DNA of 64,000 nt. It comes from Cellulomonas sp. JZ18. GTDB lineage: Bacteria; Actinomycetota; Actinomycetes; Actinomycetales; Cellulomonadaceae. Position numbers and translations under genes: made by a program. Below, piece by piece: positions 63,801 to 64,000 of this stretch (positions within the stretch are counted from its first letter, which is position 1; each line of letters starts with the position of its first letter). Location of the stretch: contig NZ_CP045245.1 of assembly GCF_009720485.1 (NCBI RefSeq), positions 868,001 through 932,000 of the forward strand, in the 5' to 3' direction. The notes beneath the pieces were generated by a model. It was not told where the DNA came from and ran no database searches. It saw only the letters and a list, made by a program, of their open reading frames with translations.

Positions 63801-64000
63801 GCCGCGTGCTCGGGGTGCTGCCGGCGGCCGTGGGCGACGGCGCCCAGGCGGGCGTGTCGGCGGACTTCAGCCAGGACGTGTTCTGGGTCTGGCTGCTCAA
63901 GGCCGTCGCGATCATCGTCTTCCTGCTGACGAGCGTGCTCATCGCGATCTGGTTCGAGCGCAAGGTCGTCGCCCGCATGCAGGTGCGACCCGGCCCGAAC
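63797..64000 (+). CDS. nuoH: NADH-quinone oxidoreductase subunit H (start only, cut by window edge)
   Basis: The first 68 codons of the membrane subunit that contacts quinone and NuoA. After a short lead the first helix ([20 protein letters not shown]) is followed by the hallmark [20 protein letters not shown], where the edge cuts the gene. The ATG at 63797 overlaps the nuoG stop (ATGA) with GGGGGAGCGGGC upstream. The full protein would be about 400 or more residues; nuoI to nuoN would be expected beyond the window. Confidence 0.96.
   Translation, partial: MSRVLGVLPAAVGDGAQAGVSADFSQDVFWVWLLKAVAIIVFLLTSVLIAIWFERKVVARMQVRPGPN

Overview
The window comes from a very GC-rich actinobacterium, most likely a Cellulomonas or close relative (Micrococcales). 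The clues are third positions almost always G or C, many GTG starts, the tiny ribosomal protein bS22, a menaquinone pathway with a geranylgeranyl-reductase family enzyme, a Rex repressor, an anaerobic ribonucleotide reductase, an araBAD-type pentose operon and a secreted GH26-like glycosidase. The genus is an inference from gene content, not a measured phylogeny.

Layout. 1-4.5 kb: a truncated SF2 helicase, then pxpA and a fused pxpB-pxpC for 5-oxoproline breakdown. 5-7.8 kb: the anaerobic nrdD-nrdG pair behind a probable NrdR site. 7.8-10.1 kb: an ECF sigma factor with a coupled membrane partner, and a STAS anti-anti-sigma protein. 10.3-17.3 kb: a proton-pumping pyrophosphatase, a lipoprotein, a nuclease-family protein, a methyltransferase, and an AbiEi-like gene bracketed by two copies of a 66-bp palindromic repeat. 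17.4-23.4 kb: proC and a LacI-type regulator followed by araB, araD and araA. 23.4-27.5 kb: secreted proteins (GH26-PKD-Fn3 enzyme, a Val-Glu-Pro-Val repeat protein, a LAXTG surface protein). 27.6-36.6 kb: housekeeping genes including a Trk potassium system, AcuC-like deacetylase, HTH protein, bS22, HAD phosphatase, glutaredoxin-like protein, Rex, a YceI/MarR divergent pair and a histidine phosphatase. 36.6-64 kb: a respiratory block: cytochrome c maturation (tlpA, ccdA, resB, ccsB), menaquinone synthesis (menA, E, B, C, D, F, methyltransferase, reductase) and the start of the nuo operon (nuoA to nuoH, cut by the right edge).

How it works together. The last 27 kb supplies most of an electron transport chain: System II cytochrome c assembly, menaquinone and complex I, which feeds electrons into that quinone. 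Rex, NrdDG and the pyrophosphatase fit a facultative lifestyle in which NADH balance and low oxygen matter. The ara operon and the GH26-like enzyme fit growth on plant cell walls.

A window-wide oddity is that at least seven conserved genes (ECF sigma, hppA, the histidine phosphatase, resB, menD, the isochorismate synthase and the menaquinone methyltransferase) are each broken by the apparent loss of one base from a run of four or five G or C. Adding one base restores a normal family member each time, so under-called homopolymers in the assembly are the best explanation. I found no CRISPR array, tRNA, rRNA, prophage or insertion sequence, and no convincing new multi-gene defence or biosynthetic system. 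The most unusual elements are the repeat-bracketed AbiEi-like gene, the 15-bp-period tandem repeats at four places, and the pair of repeat-rich surface proteins.
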